DNA from: Bacillota bacterium
GTDB taxonomy: Bacteria; Bacillota; Clostridia; Acetivibrionales; DSM-1351
Length of the DNA: 34,494 nucleotides
Reading direction: 5' to 3'
Assembly: GCA_023393115.1 (NCBI GenBank)
Contig: JAEWMS010000053.1
Location: 1-34,494, forward strand
Below the pieces are notes generated by a model. That model was not told where the DNA came from and did not search any database. It saw only the letters and a list, made by a program, of their open reading frames with translations. The position numbers and the translations under genes were made by a program. Shown here one piece after another: positions 1 through 7,302 of the stretch (position 1 is the first letter of the stretch; the number at the start of each line of letters is the position of its first letter).

Positions 1-118
1 TCCAGCTTCCTTCAGATTCCCCGTCGCCGAGGACACCCTTGCTCTTGGCTATGTGCTTGGCACTATCAACCTGCACTCGGGACTTTCACCCGTTAGATTG
101 CGCCCATGCTGGGCGCAC
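1..118 (-). mobile_element. 5' end of a group IIC intron (partial, runs off the left edge)
   Basis: Read on the minus strand from position 118, the sequence opens GTGCGCCCAGCATGGGCGC and continues with GGGTGAAAGTCCC, then AAGGGTGTCC, CGGCGAC and GAATCTGAAGGAAGC. These blocks in this order match my memory of domain I of IIC introns such as the Oceanobacillus iheyensis intron. Only the first 118 bases are present; the rest of the ribozyme and any reverse transcriptase lie outside the window. The 5' splice boundary is set at 118/119 because the conserved GTGYG start follows the T-run of the fabF terminator at once, the usual insertion place of IIC introns. The family call is from pattern recall, not a covariance search. 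Confidence 0.85.
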
Positions 119-156
119 CAAAAAAAATAAGGTGGAAATTACCCCCACCTTATTTT
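119..156 (-). terminator. Intrinsic terminator after fabF; IIC intron target
   Basis: A 12-bp perfect inverted repeat (124-135 with 145-156, AAAATAAGGTGG) with a 9-base loop. On the minus strand it is followed by four more T residues and a G before the intron begins. It lies 66 bases past the fabF stop codon and should end the fatty-acid operon transcript. It also serves as the 5' exon of the intron. Confidence 0.9.
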
Positions 157-221
157 ATACTTTTATAACGCTTAGTTTCAATAGAAAATTATTTTCTAAT
201 TTTGTTTATTATAATCTTGTT

Positions 222-1457
222 CTATTCGTATTTCTTCAAGCAAAGTGTTGCATTGTGACCACCAAAGCCAAGGGAGTTTGACAGAGCATATTTTATATCT
301 GCTTTTCTACCTGTATTTGGAACACAATCAATATCGCAGTCAGGGTCTTGATTCACAACATTAATTGTTGGAGGAAGGAAGCCTTCCTTCAGTGACATAG
401 CTGTTACAATAGCCTCAATAGCACCTGCTGCCCCAAGAAGATGGCCAGTCATTGATTTTGTGGAGCTCATGGCAAGATTCTTAACATGATCACCGAATAC
501 TCTTTTAACAATGTTCACTTCCGTAGGATCGTTCAAAGGTGTAGAAGTACCGTGAGCATTGATATAACCAACCTTATCAGGTGTTATATCTGCATCTCTG
601 ATAGCCATTTGCATACTCTTTACTCCTCCGTCACCCTCGGGATGAGGTGCAGTAATGTGATAAGCATCACAGGTACATCCGTAACCAACTATTTCAGCTA
701 TTATGTTTGCACCTCTTTTCAAAGCATGCTCCAATTCTTCTATTATGAGTATTGCCGCACCTTCGCCTGCGATAAAGCCGTCTCTGTCCTTGTCAAATGG
801 TCTGCAAGCAGTATTTGGATCAGGGTTCTTTGACATAGCTCCCATAGAACAAAAACCTGCGAAACTCATCATTGTAATACAAGCTTCAGCTCCACCGGTA
901 ATCATTACATCAGCATCGCCGCGTTCAATAACCTTGAAAGCATCTCCTATAGCATTGTTACCAGTTGCACAGGCAGTAACAACACATTCATTAAATCCTC
1001 TGAAGCCATATTCGATGGCAATTCTGCCAGCTGCCATATTTGAAATCATCATAGGAATAAAGAATGGGCTTACTCTTCCTACACCCTTGTTCAACGCTAC
1101 CGAATGCTGATCCTCGAGTGTTTCAAGTCCGCCTACGCCTGAACCTACTATAACGCCGCACCTGTCAAGATCAAGACTTTCTAAATTGAGATTTGAGTTT
1201 TCCACTGCCATTTTTGCGGCAACCATTGCGAACTGGTTGTATCTGTCCATTCTCCTGGCTTCTTTTTTATCAATATATTGTGAAGCGTCAAATTCTTTTA
1301 TTTCTGCAGCTACTTTAGTTGGAAGATTCGATACATCAATTCTGGTCACTTCACTTATGCCGTTTTTCCCTTCTTTGATGGCACCCCAGAATTGTTCAAC
1401 CCCCATACCTAAAGAAGAGACTACACCAGTACCTGTAATAACTACACGTCTGCTCAT
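222..1457 (-). CDS. fabF: 3-oxoacyl-[acyl-carrier-protein] synthase II
   Basis: Condenses malonyl-ACP with a growing acyl-ACP during fatty acid elongation in the cytoplasm. The 411-residue protein has the usual length of the family and the complete catalytic set: Cys163 in TACATG, His302 in NAHGTSTPLND, Lys334 and His339 in STKSMTGHLLGAAGA. The ATG start is preceded by GGAGGTT at the right distance. It is the last gene of the fapR operon and is separated from acpP by about 180 bases holding a terminator and a second hairpin, so it probably receives only read-through of the abundant acpP transcript. Its own terminator carries a group II intron. No frame damage is seen. Confidence 0.97.
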   Translation of the reverse strand: MSRRVVITGTGVVSSLGMGVEQFWGAIKEGKNGISEVTRIDVSNLPTKVAAEIKEFDASQYIDKKEARRMDRYNQFAMVAAKMAVENSNLNLESLDLDRCGVIVGSGVGGLETLEDQHSVALNKGVGRVSPFFIPMMISNMAAGRIAIEYGFRGFNECVVTACATGNNAIGDAFKVIERGDADVMITGGAEACITMMSFAGFCSMGAMSKNPDPNTACRPFDKDRDGFIAGEGAAILIIEELEHALKRGANIIAEIVGYGCTCDAYHITAPHPEGDGGVKSMQMAIRDADITPDKVGYINAHGTSTPLNDPTEVNIVKRVFGDHVKNLAMSSTKSMTGHLLGAAGAIEAIVTAMSLKEGFLPPTINVVNQDPDCDIDCVPNTGRKADIKYALSNSLGFGGHNATLCLKKYE

Positions 1458-1507
1458 AAATTAACCTCCGTATATTATATTTAATATTTTTTGAGATCTA
1501 TATTAAA

Positions 1508-1540
1508 TGTCCAAAGGACATCTGGATGTCCTTTAGGACA
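1508..1540 (-). other. Long hairpin between acpP and fabF
   Basis: TGTCCAAAGGACAT (1508-1521) and ATGTCCTTTAGGACA (1526-1540) pair over about 14 bp with one bulged base and a 4-base loop. Each arm is itself nearly palindromic (TGTCC...GGACA). On the minus strand only TTTAATAT follows, not a T-run, so it is unlikely to be a terminator. An RNA stability or processing structure in the fabF leader is possible; no function is shown. Confidence 0.5.
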
Positions 1541-1611
1541 ATCTGGACTTGAATTTTAGAAACAAAATGTGATTAAATAGTTAAAAATCATTTCTTATAC
1601 TGTCAAATACT

Positions 1612-1641
1612 AAAAAAAGTCCCGTATATGGGACTTTTTTT
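1612..1641 (-). terminator. Intrinsic terminator directly after acpP
   Basis: AAAAAAAGTCCC (1612-1623) pairs perfectly with GGGACTTTTTTT (1630-1641) around a 6-base loop. On the minus strand the hairpin starts inside the acpP stop codon and ends in a run of seven T. The arrangement should stop most transcripts after acpP and lower the expression of fabF. The element is symmetric, but no plus-strand gene uses it. Confidence 0.85.
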
Positions 1642-1867
1642 AAGTATTCTTTTGAATGTATTCAACAGCATCACCAACTGTAGTGATTTTTTCTGCTTCA
1701 TTGTCCGGAATCTCAAGATTGAACTCTTCTTCCAAAGCCATGATAAGCTCAACTATATCAAGAGAGTCTGCTCCGAGATCATCTATGAAAGAAGATTCCA
1801 TTGCTATATCGTCTTCTTCAACACCTAACTGTTCAACAATTAACTTTTTAACTTTCTCGAAAACCAT
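1640..1867 (-). CDS. acpP: Acyl carrier protein
   Basis: Carries the growing acyl chain on a 4'-phosphopantetheine arm. The attachment site is Ser35 in the hallmark DSLD motif (GADSLDIVEL). The protein is 75 residues and very acidic, as usual for the family. The start is the ATG of MVFEKVKK, because AAGGAGGTG lies 7 bases upstream; an in-frame start six codons earlier would place that ribosome site inside the gene. It follows fabG by 142 bases containing a small tetraloop hairpin and a possible promoter, and is followed at once by a strong terminator, a layout suited to very high acpP expression. Confidence 0.97.
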   Translation of the reverse strand: MVFEKVKKLIVEQLGVEEDDIAMESSFIDDLGADSLDIVELIMALEEEFNLEIPDNEAEKITTVGDAVEYIQKNT

Positions 1868-1914
1868 ATATTCACCTCCTTCCAAAGGATGGTTTTATTA
1901 ATCGATACTACATT

Positions 1915-1943
1915 TGTACGCACCGAAGCACGTACAGATTATA
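1915..1943 (-). promoter_or_regulatory. UUCG-tetraloop hairpin and possible acpP promoter -10
   Basis: On the minus strand TATAAT (1943-1938) is followed within two bases by a hairpin with arms UGUACGUGC and GUGCGUACA (1936-1915) closed by a C(UUCG)G tetraloop. I find no good -35 at 17 bp, so an acpP promoter is only possible. The hairpin could instead be a stabilising 5' end of a processed acpP mRNA. The structure is directly visible; the role is inferred. Confidence 0.45.
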
Positions 1944-2009
1944 TAGTATGCAATTTTAATAAATTTTAGCCTGTTTACTTGAATTTTACAAGCATACATT
2001 GCTATATTA

Positions 2010-2747
2010 TTACATAACCAGTCCACCGTCAATATCTATTACCTGTCCTGTAACATACGAGGCTTCATCTGACGCAAGAAAAGCTACTACATTTGCAACA
2101 TCTTCAGGTGTCCCAAACCTTCCAAGCGCAATCTTTTCAAGATATTTCTGCTTCAGATCCTCAGGTAATATTTCCGTCATGTCACTTTCAATCAAGCCCG
2201 GTGTAACTGCGTTACAGGTTATTCCCCTTGCAGCAAGTTCCTTTGCAGTGGTTTTTGTTAACCCGATCATACCACCCTTGGATGCAGAGTAGTTTGCCTG
2301 ACCCGGGTTGCCATAAGCTCCTGCCACAGAAGATATATTAATTATTCTACCGTATCTCTTTTTGATCATTAGCTTTGCAGCCGACTTAGTACAAAGGAAG
2401 CAACCTTTAAGGTTAACATCCAGAACGGTGTCCCAATCGTCCTCAGACATCATTGCCATAGGTTTATCCTTGGTTATTCCAGCGTTATTTACTAAAATGT
2501 CAACGCCTCCAAAAGTCTCTACTGCCTTAGCCAGTATCAACTTAACATCTTCGGAATTCCTTACATCTCCGACAGTTGCTGCTACTTTGATTCCCATACC
2601 TTCAAGCTCAGAAGCAGTCTTTAGTACTGACTCCGAAGTACCGGTGAGAACCACATTTGCTCCCAATTTACCAAGTTTAACTGCAATAGCTTTTCCAAGT
2701 CCCCTAGAAGACCCGGTGACAATTGCAGTTTTTCCATCAAAACGCAT
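2010..2747 (-). CDS. fabG: 3-oxoacyl-[acyl-carrier-protein] reductase
   Basis: NADPH-dependent reduction of 3-oxoacyl-ACP, the first reductive step of each elongation cycle. It is a 245-residue short-chain dehydrogenase with the cofactor loop TGSSRGLG (11-18), NNAG (87-90), and the active-site residues Asn112, Ser140, Tyr153 and Lys157. The ATG at 2747 is chosen because GGAGGTG lies about 10 bases upstream and the family begins close to this residue; the GTG six codons upstream overlaps that site. It sits 36 bases downstream of fabD in the operon. The neighbours make the fatty-acid role secure among the many SDR paralogues. Confidence 0.96.
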   Translation of the reverse strand: MRFDGKTAIVTGSSRGLGKAIAVKLGKLGANVVLTGTSESVLKTASELEGMGIKVAATVGDVRNSEDVKLILAKAVETFGGVDILVNNAGITKDKPMAMMSEDDWDTVLDVNLKGCFLCTKSAAKLMIKKRYGRIINISSVAGAYGNPGQANYSASKGGMIGLTKTTAKELAARGITCNAVTPGLIESDMTEILPEDLKQKYLEKIALGRFGTPEDVANVVAFLASDEASYVTGQVIDIDGGLVM

Positions 2748-2783
2748 TTCGGTTAACACCTCCACACCAAGAATTACTATAAA

Positions 2784-3719
2784 TTATTTTGATAATTCCT
2801 CCAAAGTCGTATTAAGGCTCTCGATATTCTCAACATTAAGAACTTTAACATCCTTGTTTATTTTCTTTACAAAACCGCTGAGCACTTTTCCAGGGCCTAT
2901 CTCCACGAAGGTATCAACACCCTGGTCTATCATTGTCTTTACGCAGTTTTCCCACAATACTGAACTACTTACCTGCTTTATCAAGGTTTCCTTTACTTCT
3001 TCCTTACTGGTAACTGCTTTAGCTGATACATTAACAACAACAGGTACCTTAATATCATTTAGTGCTATCTTTTCAAGCTCAGCTGCAAGCTTTTCACCAG
3101 CCGGCTTTAAAAGACTGCAGTGAAAAGGAGCACTTACTGCCAACATCAAAGCCCTCTTTGCACCCTTGGCCTTACAAAGCTCATTTGCCTTTTCAACAGC
3201 AGCAACTTCTCCGGCAATGGCAAGCTGACCCGGGCAGTTGAAGTTTGCCGGTTCACAAACACCAACAGCTGAAGCTTCCTTACAGCTTTCAATTACTGCC
3301 TCGTTATCAAGACCAATGATAGCTGACATTGCACCTACTCCTACAGGAACGGCCTCCTGCATGAATTTACCTCTTTTTCTGACCAGCACCACAGCATCTT
3401 TAAAGCTCATAGTACCCGCAGCCACGTGAGCAGCGTACTCACCAAGGCTCAAACCTGCAACGAAATCAGGCTTAATTCCTTTTTCCAATAGTGGCTGCAT
3501 GCATGCTACGCTTGTTGTCACAATGGTCGGCTGAGTATTTTCGGTAATCTTTAAGGTTTCGTCATCACCGTTAAAAATCATTTCTTTTATATCAAAGCCT
3601 AGTGCTTCAGTAGCAGCCTCAAAAATCAAGTCTGCGCTTTTGTATTCTGCGGCAATATCTTTTCCCATACCTACGTACTGAGCTCCCTGTCCGGGGAATA
3701 TAAATGCTAATTTGCCCAT
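2784..3719 (-). CDS. fabD: Malonyl-CoA:ACP transacylase
   Basis: Transfers malonyl from CoA to ACP, supplying the extender unit for FabH and FabF. The 311-residue protein shows the FPGQGAQ N-terminal loop, the nucleophile elbow GLSLGEYAA with Ser91, Arg116 and the catalytic His200 in SAPFH. The ATG at 3719 follows GGAGGTTTTT; an in-frame TTG four codons upstream would overlap the ribosome site. It lies 40 bases downstream of fabH and 36 upstream of fabG, in the same operon. Length and motifs are ordinary. A 253-codon open frame runs antisense across part of fabD and fabG but is judged a shadow. Confidence 0.96.
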   Translation of the reverse strand: MGKLAFIFPGQGAQYVGMGKDIAAEYKSADLIFEAATEALGFDIKEMIFNGDDETLKITENTQPTIVTTSVACMQPLLEKGIKPDFVAGLSLGEYAAHVAAGTMSFKDAVVLVRKRGKFMQEAVPVGVGAMSAIIGLDNEAVIESCKEASAVGVCEPANFNCPGQLAIAGEVAAVEKANELCKAKGAKRALMLAVSAPFHCSLLKPAGEKLAAELEKIALNDIKVPVVVNVSAKAVTSKEEVKETLIKQVSSSVLWENCVKTMIDQGVDTFVEIGPGKVLSGFVKKINKDVKVLNVENIESLNTTLEELSK

Positions 3720-3759
3720 AAAAACCTCCAAGTTATAATATAAAGTAAATTATAATCTG

Positions 3760-4761
3760 TTATTTTGCCCACTTCATGGCTATGGACCCCCAGGTCAGAC
3801 CGCCTCCAAAGCCAACCAAAACCATGTTGTGGCCTTTTTGGAATTTCCCTTCCCTGTTTGCTTCGTCAAGGGCTACAGGTATTGATGCAGATGATATATT
3901 TCCATATTTCTGTATCACATAGTGTAGCTTCTCATCTGTTACACCAAGTTTTTTTATAGCTCCGTCAATTATTCTGGTATTTGCCTGATGGGGAAATATA
4001 TAATCCAAATCTTCAATGGACATATTTAATTCCTCCAAAACTTTTAATGTTGCAGATGACATTGCTTTTACTGCAAATTTGAATACTTCAGTGCCATCCA
4101 TCCAAATTGACTTTGTTTTTCCGTTTGGTCTTTTTTCGCAGTCTACTTCGGAGTTATACAGATTCGGGATGGTCAGGCACATGCCTGAAGTACCATCTGA
4201 GCCAAGGTGGGAATTCAGTATTCCGTATCCTTCCGAAACCTCTCCCAGGACTGCTGCTCCTGCTCCATCTCCGAACAGCACACAAGTGTTTCTGTCCTGC
4301 CAGTCAACAATCTTTGAAAGTCCTTCGCAGCCAATAACAAGAGCATGTTTGAATACTCCGTTTACTATAAACTGTTGCGCTGTAACCAATCCATAAATGA
4401 AGCCCGTGCAGGCTGCATTTATATCAAAGGCTGTGGCATTAACTGCTCCGATAGCCCCCTGAATTATACAAGATGTAGACGGTGTCATATAATCAGGCGT
4501 ATCTGTAGCAACAATAATCAAATCAAGATCTTCTGCTTCCACAGCAGCATTTTCCAATGCCTTTCTGGCAGCTTCAACACCTAGCTTATAGGCTGGTTCA
4601 TCTTCTCTTAAAATTCTTCTTTCAGAAATTCCAGTTCTCTTTATAATCCACTCATTAGATGTCTCAACCATTTGCTCTAAATCACTGTTTGTAAGCACTT
4701 TTTCAGGCAAACAACTACCTGTTCCCAGTATTCCTACACTTTTAGTCGATATCGTCCTCAG
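3760..4761 (-). CDS. fabH: 3-oxoacyl-ACP synthase III, probable CTG start
   Basis: Starts fatty acid synthesis by condensing an acyl-CoA with malonyl-ACP. With the start used here (333 residues) the triad is Cys118 (NAACTGF), His258 (FPHQANTR) and Asn288 (YGNISS). The start is unusual. The first ATG/GTG/TTG-type codon in frame is a TTG at 4710, which would begin at PEKVL and remove the first strand of the thiolase fold. The frame upstream reads KSVGILGTGSCLPEK, typical FabH sequence, and is open back to a TGA at 4768-4770. It has no ATG, GTG or TTG there, but a CTG at 4761 lies 9 bases after GGAGG (4775-4771) inside the end of plsX. Overlap with plsX is 20 bases. Family identity is certain; the CTG start is an inference. 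Confidence 0.93.
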   Translation of the reverse strand: MRTISTKSVGILGTGSCLPEKVLTNSDLEQMVETSNEWIIKRTGISERRILREDEPAYKLGVEAARKALENAAVEAEDLDLIIVATDTPDYMTPSTSCIIQGAIGAVNATAFDINAACTGFIYGLVTAQQFIVNGVFKHALVIGCEGLSKIVDWQDRNTCVLFGDGAGAAVLGEVSEGYGILNSHLGSDGTSGMCLTIPNLYNSEVDCEKRPNGKTKSIWMDGTEVFKFAVKAMSSATLKVLEELNMSIEDLDYIFPHQANTRIIDGAIKKLGVTDEKLHYVIQKYGNISSASIPVALDEANREGKFQKGHNMVLVGFGGGLTWGSIAMKWAK

Positions 4762-5770
4762 AGGGCTTCACCTCCATATTTTTAAATTGTTCTTTGATCT
4801 CATCTACAATACCATATTTGATTAAAGGTAATGTTCTTTTTAGAATAGCTGTTCTGATTGTTTTGGCTTTTGAAGAGCCGTGACTTTTTATTACAAGACC
4901 GTTTATTCCAAGAACCGGCGCGCCTGCTAGTTCATCAGCATCAAATTTCTTTTTAAAGTCCTTAAAAAACGGCTTGATTAAAAGGTAACATACTTTTGTG
5001 AAGATATTTTTAGTAAATATCTTTTTCAATTCCTTCAAAAACAAAGCTCCAGCGCCTTCATACAGCTTAAGTGCCACATTCCCAACATAACCATCACAAA
5101 CGGCAACGTCGACCTCACCGCTGGTGATATCATTTCCTTCTATATTACCAACAAAATTGACAGATGATTCTGTAAGCAGTCTGAAAGATTTCTTTAGGGT
5201 ATCATTTCCCTTAGCATCTTCTGAACCCACATTCACCAAGCCAACCTTGGGGTTATCAAAATTATAAATAATTTTCATATATATTGATCCCATTATACCG
5301 AACTGCAAATAGTTTAATGGTCTGCAAACAGTGTTCATACCTGCATCTATAATCAGGCACATTTCTTTTCTGGTAGGAACCAGTGCAGGCATGGACGGTC
5401 TGTCGATTCCCTTCATTCTGCCAACAATAAGCAGAGCCCCGGTCATAAGAGCACCTGTATTACCTGCTGATAGAAAAGCATCTCCTTTTTTTTCCTTCAG
5501 CATTTTTAAGCCGACCACCATAGAGGAGTCCTTTTTGTTTCTTATAGCCTTTGTTGGGGTATCTTCCCCGGTAATAACTTCCGTAGTATTTACTACTTCA
5601 ATTCTGTCTTTGTTATACTCTCTTTTACGTAATTTTTCATTTATTACTTCACCAATCCCCACGAGGGTGATATTGAAGCCATCTTGCATATTCAAAGCTT
5701 CAATACAACCGTCGATAATAGCATCAGGTGCGTTATCGCCGCCCATGGCATCAACAATAATGTTTATCAT
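4742..5770 (-). CDS. plsX: Phosphate acyltransferase PlsX
   Basis: Converts acyl-ACP to acyl-phosphate, the acyl donor for PlsY in phosphatidic acid synthesis, and so links fatty acid and phospholipid synthesis. The 342-residue protein begins INIIVDAMGGDNAP, the PlsX signature, and contains SAGNTGALM and GVVNVGSE-like segments (SAGNTGAL, LVNVGSEDAKGN) and DGYVGNV. The ATG is preceded by GGAGG with a slightly long 11-base spacer. It is the second gene of the operon, 60 bases after fapR, and its last codons contain the ribosome site and probable start of fabH, suggesting translational coupling. Confidence 0.96.
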   Translation of the reverse strand: MINIIVDAMGGDNAPDAIIDGCIEALNMQDGFNITLVGIGEVINEKLRKREYNKDRIEVVNTTEVITGEDTPTKAIRNKKDSSMVVGLKMLKEKKGDAFLSAGNTGALMTGALLIVGRMKGIDRPSMPALVPTRKEMCLIIDAGMNTVCRPLNYLQFGIMGSIYMKIIYNFDNPKVGLVNVGSEDAKGNDTLKKSFRLLTESSVNFVGNIEGNDITSGEVDVAVCDGYVGNVALKLYEGAGALFLKELKKIFTKNIFTKVCYLLIKPFFKDFKKKFDADELAGAPVLGINGLVIKSHGSSKAKTIRTAILKRTLPLIKYGIVDEIKEQFKNMEVKPSEDDID

Positions 5771-5830
5771 AAACTAATTTTCCTCCAATTGATCAGGACA
5801 CCCCGTATTAAAAAATCTGAAACTATAACA

Positions 5831-6421
5831 TTACTTTACGGGCTGTTCTTTAACAATACCTTTATCTACAGTAACCAGAATAAATTTACCCCTGAAGACT
5901 TCAACATTTTTCTCGAAAATTTTAACCCATACAATAAATCTGTTTTTCTTCGACTCCTTTACTTCAGCCTTTGCTACAATCTTTGCACCGGAATATACAG
6001 GTATTTTGTATTTTATGTTTGCTATTCCAACAAGTGCAACCTGAGCATCTATAACAGCAATGGCCAGAGTCTCGGCAAGTGAATAAATGTAATGCCCTCT
6101 GACAATATGAGTTTTTTCAAATGCCATTGAACTATTTGTCTCCATAAGTGAAATAGCACTTTGTCCCAGCTGTAAATCTATAAGCTCTCCAATAAACTCT
6201 TTACCTTCAATAGATTTCAGCTTTTCATGGTTTGTTTCAGCCACATGCTTTATTCTCTCTCTTAGTTCAGGTATACCTAATTCCAATCTGTCCAATCTAA
6301 TTGTCGGTACACTTACTTTAAAAAAATCAGCCAATTCTTCATCTGTCAAAAACGGGTCATACTTAATTTTATCAAGTAAAATCTTTTGTCTTTGTTGTTT
6401 TTGTGAAGACGATCTGCTCAC
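5831..6421 (-). CDS. fapR: Fatty acid biosynthesis repressor FapR
   Basis: DeoR-like regulator that represses fatty-acid and phospholipid genes and is released by malonyl-CoA. Of about 196 residues, roughly 15-55 form the helix-turn-helix (TDEELADFFKVSVPTIRLDR) and the rest a hotdog-fold effector domain (HIVRGHYIYSLAETLAIAVID; later KIPVYSGAKIVAKAEV). The start is taken as GTG at 6421, six bases after AAGGGGTGG; a TTG two codons earlier touches the ribosome site. It is the first gene of the operon and a matching operator lies just upstream, so it should control itself and the whole cluster, as in Bacillus. Here fabH and fabF are also in the operon. Confidence 0.94.
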   Translation of the reverse strand: MSRSSSQKQQRQKILLDKIKYDPFLTDEELADFFKVSVPTIRLDRLELGIPELRERIKHVAETNHEKLKSIEGKEFIGELIDLQLGQSAISLMETNSSMAFEKTHIVRGHYIYSLAETLAIAVIDAQVALVGIANIKYKIPVYSGAKIVAKAEVKESKKNRFIVWVKIFEKNVEVFRGKFILVTVDKGIVKEQPVK

Positions 6422-6452
6422 TAACAACCACCCCTTATTTAATAATTATTAT

Positions 6453-6514
6453 AATTATTACCAGATACTAATTGCTGATAACAAAATTATATATTAACTT
6501 TGTAATGATTGCAA
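6453..6514 (-). promoter_or_regulatory. fapR operon promoter with FapR operator
   Basis: On the minus strand a -35 TTGCAA (6514-6509) and a -10 TATAAT (6491-6486) are separated by exactly 17 bases. The predicted transcription start is near 6479. Immediately downstream lies a 21-bp imperfect palindrome (6473-6453) with TTAGTATCTGGTAATAA at its core, close to the FapR consensus as I remember it (TTAGTACCTGGTACTAA-like). Binding there would block the polymerase at the first transcribed bases. Direct reading of the sequence; the consensus is from memory. Confidence 0.88.
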
Positions 6515-6571
6515 CTATTTTCTGATAATATTAACCAAACTTAAAAACCTTATACTAGTTTTATGACCTGA

Positions 6572-6601
6572 CCCTATTATAACCTATAGATTATAATAGG
6601 G
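6572..6601. repeat. Perfect 11-bp inverted repeat in the fapR-pgsA gap
   Basis: CCCTATTATAA (6572-6582) and TTATAATAGGG (6591-6601) are exact reverse complements around an 8-base spacer. No T-run follows on either strand, so it is not a standard terminator. It lies about 60 bases upstream of the fapR -35 element and about 40 bases from the pgsA terminator. It could be an operator or a cruciform-prone site; nothing assigns a function. Confidence 0.5.
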
Positions 6602-6630
6602 GTAAGTTCCACACTATATAAGTTTTGAAC

Positions 6631-6663
6631 AAAAAAGTAATAGCCGTAAATAATTACGGCTAT
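6631..6663 (-). terminator. Intrinsic terminator after pgsA
   Basis: ATAGCCGTAA (6640-6649) and TTACGGCTAT (6654-6663) form a perfect 10-bp stem with a 4-base loop. On the minus strand it is followed by TACTTTTTTG. It lies 19 bases past the pgsA stop and closes the rimO-pgsA transcription unit. Confidence 0.88.
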
Positions 6664-6681
6664 CTGACGGTGCTTATTTAT

Positions 6682-7302
6682 TTACATGTCATCCGGTTTG
6701 ATAACTTTAATATTCTTAACAAAAAAGTCTATTCCCGAGTAAATTGTTACTAAAACAGCTATGAACATAAGATATGCGTCTATCTTAATATCTGTAAACA
6801 GTGAAAACGGGAAATTATTTAGTAAAGCTACTGAAACTGCTACGGTCTGACACACCATTTTAATTTTTCCCGACTTGTTAGCTGCAACAACCTGGCCTTC
6901 GCCGGCTGCCACCAATCTCATTCCCGTTACCAGCAATTCTCTGGATATGATAATCATGGCCGCCCAACCTGTAACTACATCTCTCTGTACCAAAGCTATC
7001 AATGCTGCTGTTATCAGTAACTTATCTGCTATAGGGTCAAGGAATTTACCAAATGCAGTTATAAGCTTATGCTTTCTTGCAATATAGCCATCCACCCCAT
7101 CAGTACTTGCAGCAATAATAAACAAAGCAGCTGCAACATAATTACCGTAACTGTTTATAAATTTATTTATACTGAGCATTTCATCTTTAATAAAAGATAA
7201 TAGAGGCAAGTTCACCGTTGCATCAGGAATTGGTATTACAAAAATCATGAATAATGGTACAAGAGCTATTCTGGATATAGTTATTTTATTTGGTAAGTTC
7301 AT
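6682..7302 (-). CDS. pgsA: CDP-diacylglycerol-glycerol-3-phosphate 3-phosphatidyltransferase
   Basis: Membrane enzyme that makes phosphatidylglycerophosphate, the committed step of phosphatidylglycerol and cardiolipin synthesis. The 206-residue protein carries the CDP-alcohol phosphotransferase signature with all ligands (DGYIAR, then G, D and D at the right spacing up to FLDPIADK) and several hydrophobic segments. It starts with ATG inside the end of rimO (17-base overlap), with AGGAGAGG upstream in rimO codons, so translation of the two is probably coupled. The assignment as PgsA rather than another CDP-alcohol transferase rests on length, the N-terminal NLPNKITISRI and the common clostridial rimO-pgsA order. 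Confidence 0.94.
   Translation of the reverse strand: MNLPNKITISRIALVPLFMIFVIPIPDATVNLPLLSFIKDEMLSINKFINSYGNYVAAALFIIAASTDGVDGYIARKHKLITAFGKFLDPIADKLLITAALIALVQRDVVTGWAAMIIISRELLVTGMRLVAAGEGQVVAANKSGKIKMVCQTVAVSVALLNNFPFSLFTDIKIDAYLMFIAVLVTIYSGIDFFVKNIKVIKPDDM

Noticed and set aside
39..281. 80-codon open frame over the left intron and the fabF end
   Set aside because: It runs through intron sequence, the terminator and the end of fabF; the translation is not protein-like.
1508..1540. Second terminator after acpP
   Set aside because: The stem is good, but no T-run follows on the minus strand; kept only as a hairpin of unknown role.
2362..3123. 253-codon open frame on the plus strand
   Set aside because: It is antisense to fabG and fabD, has no ribosome site, and its translation is serine/threonine-rich with no recognisable family.
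4710..4710. TTG at 4710 as the fabH start
   Set aside because: It has no ribosome site at the right distance and removes the conserved VGILGTGSCL strand; a CTG with GGAGG upstream is preferred.
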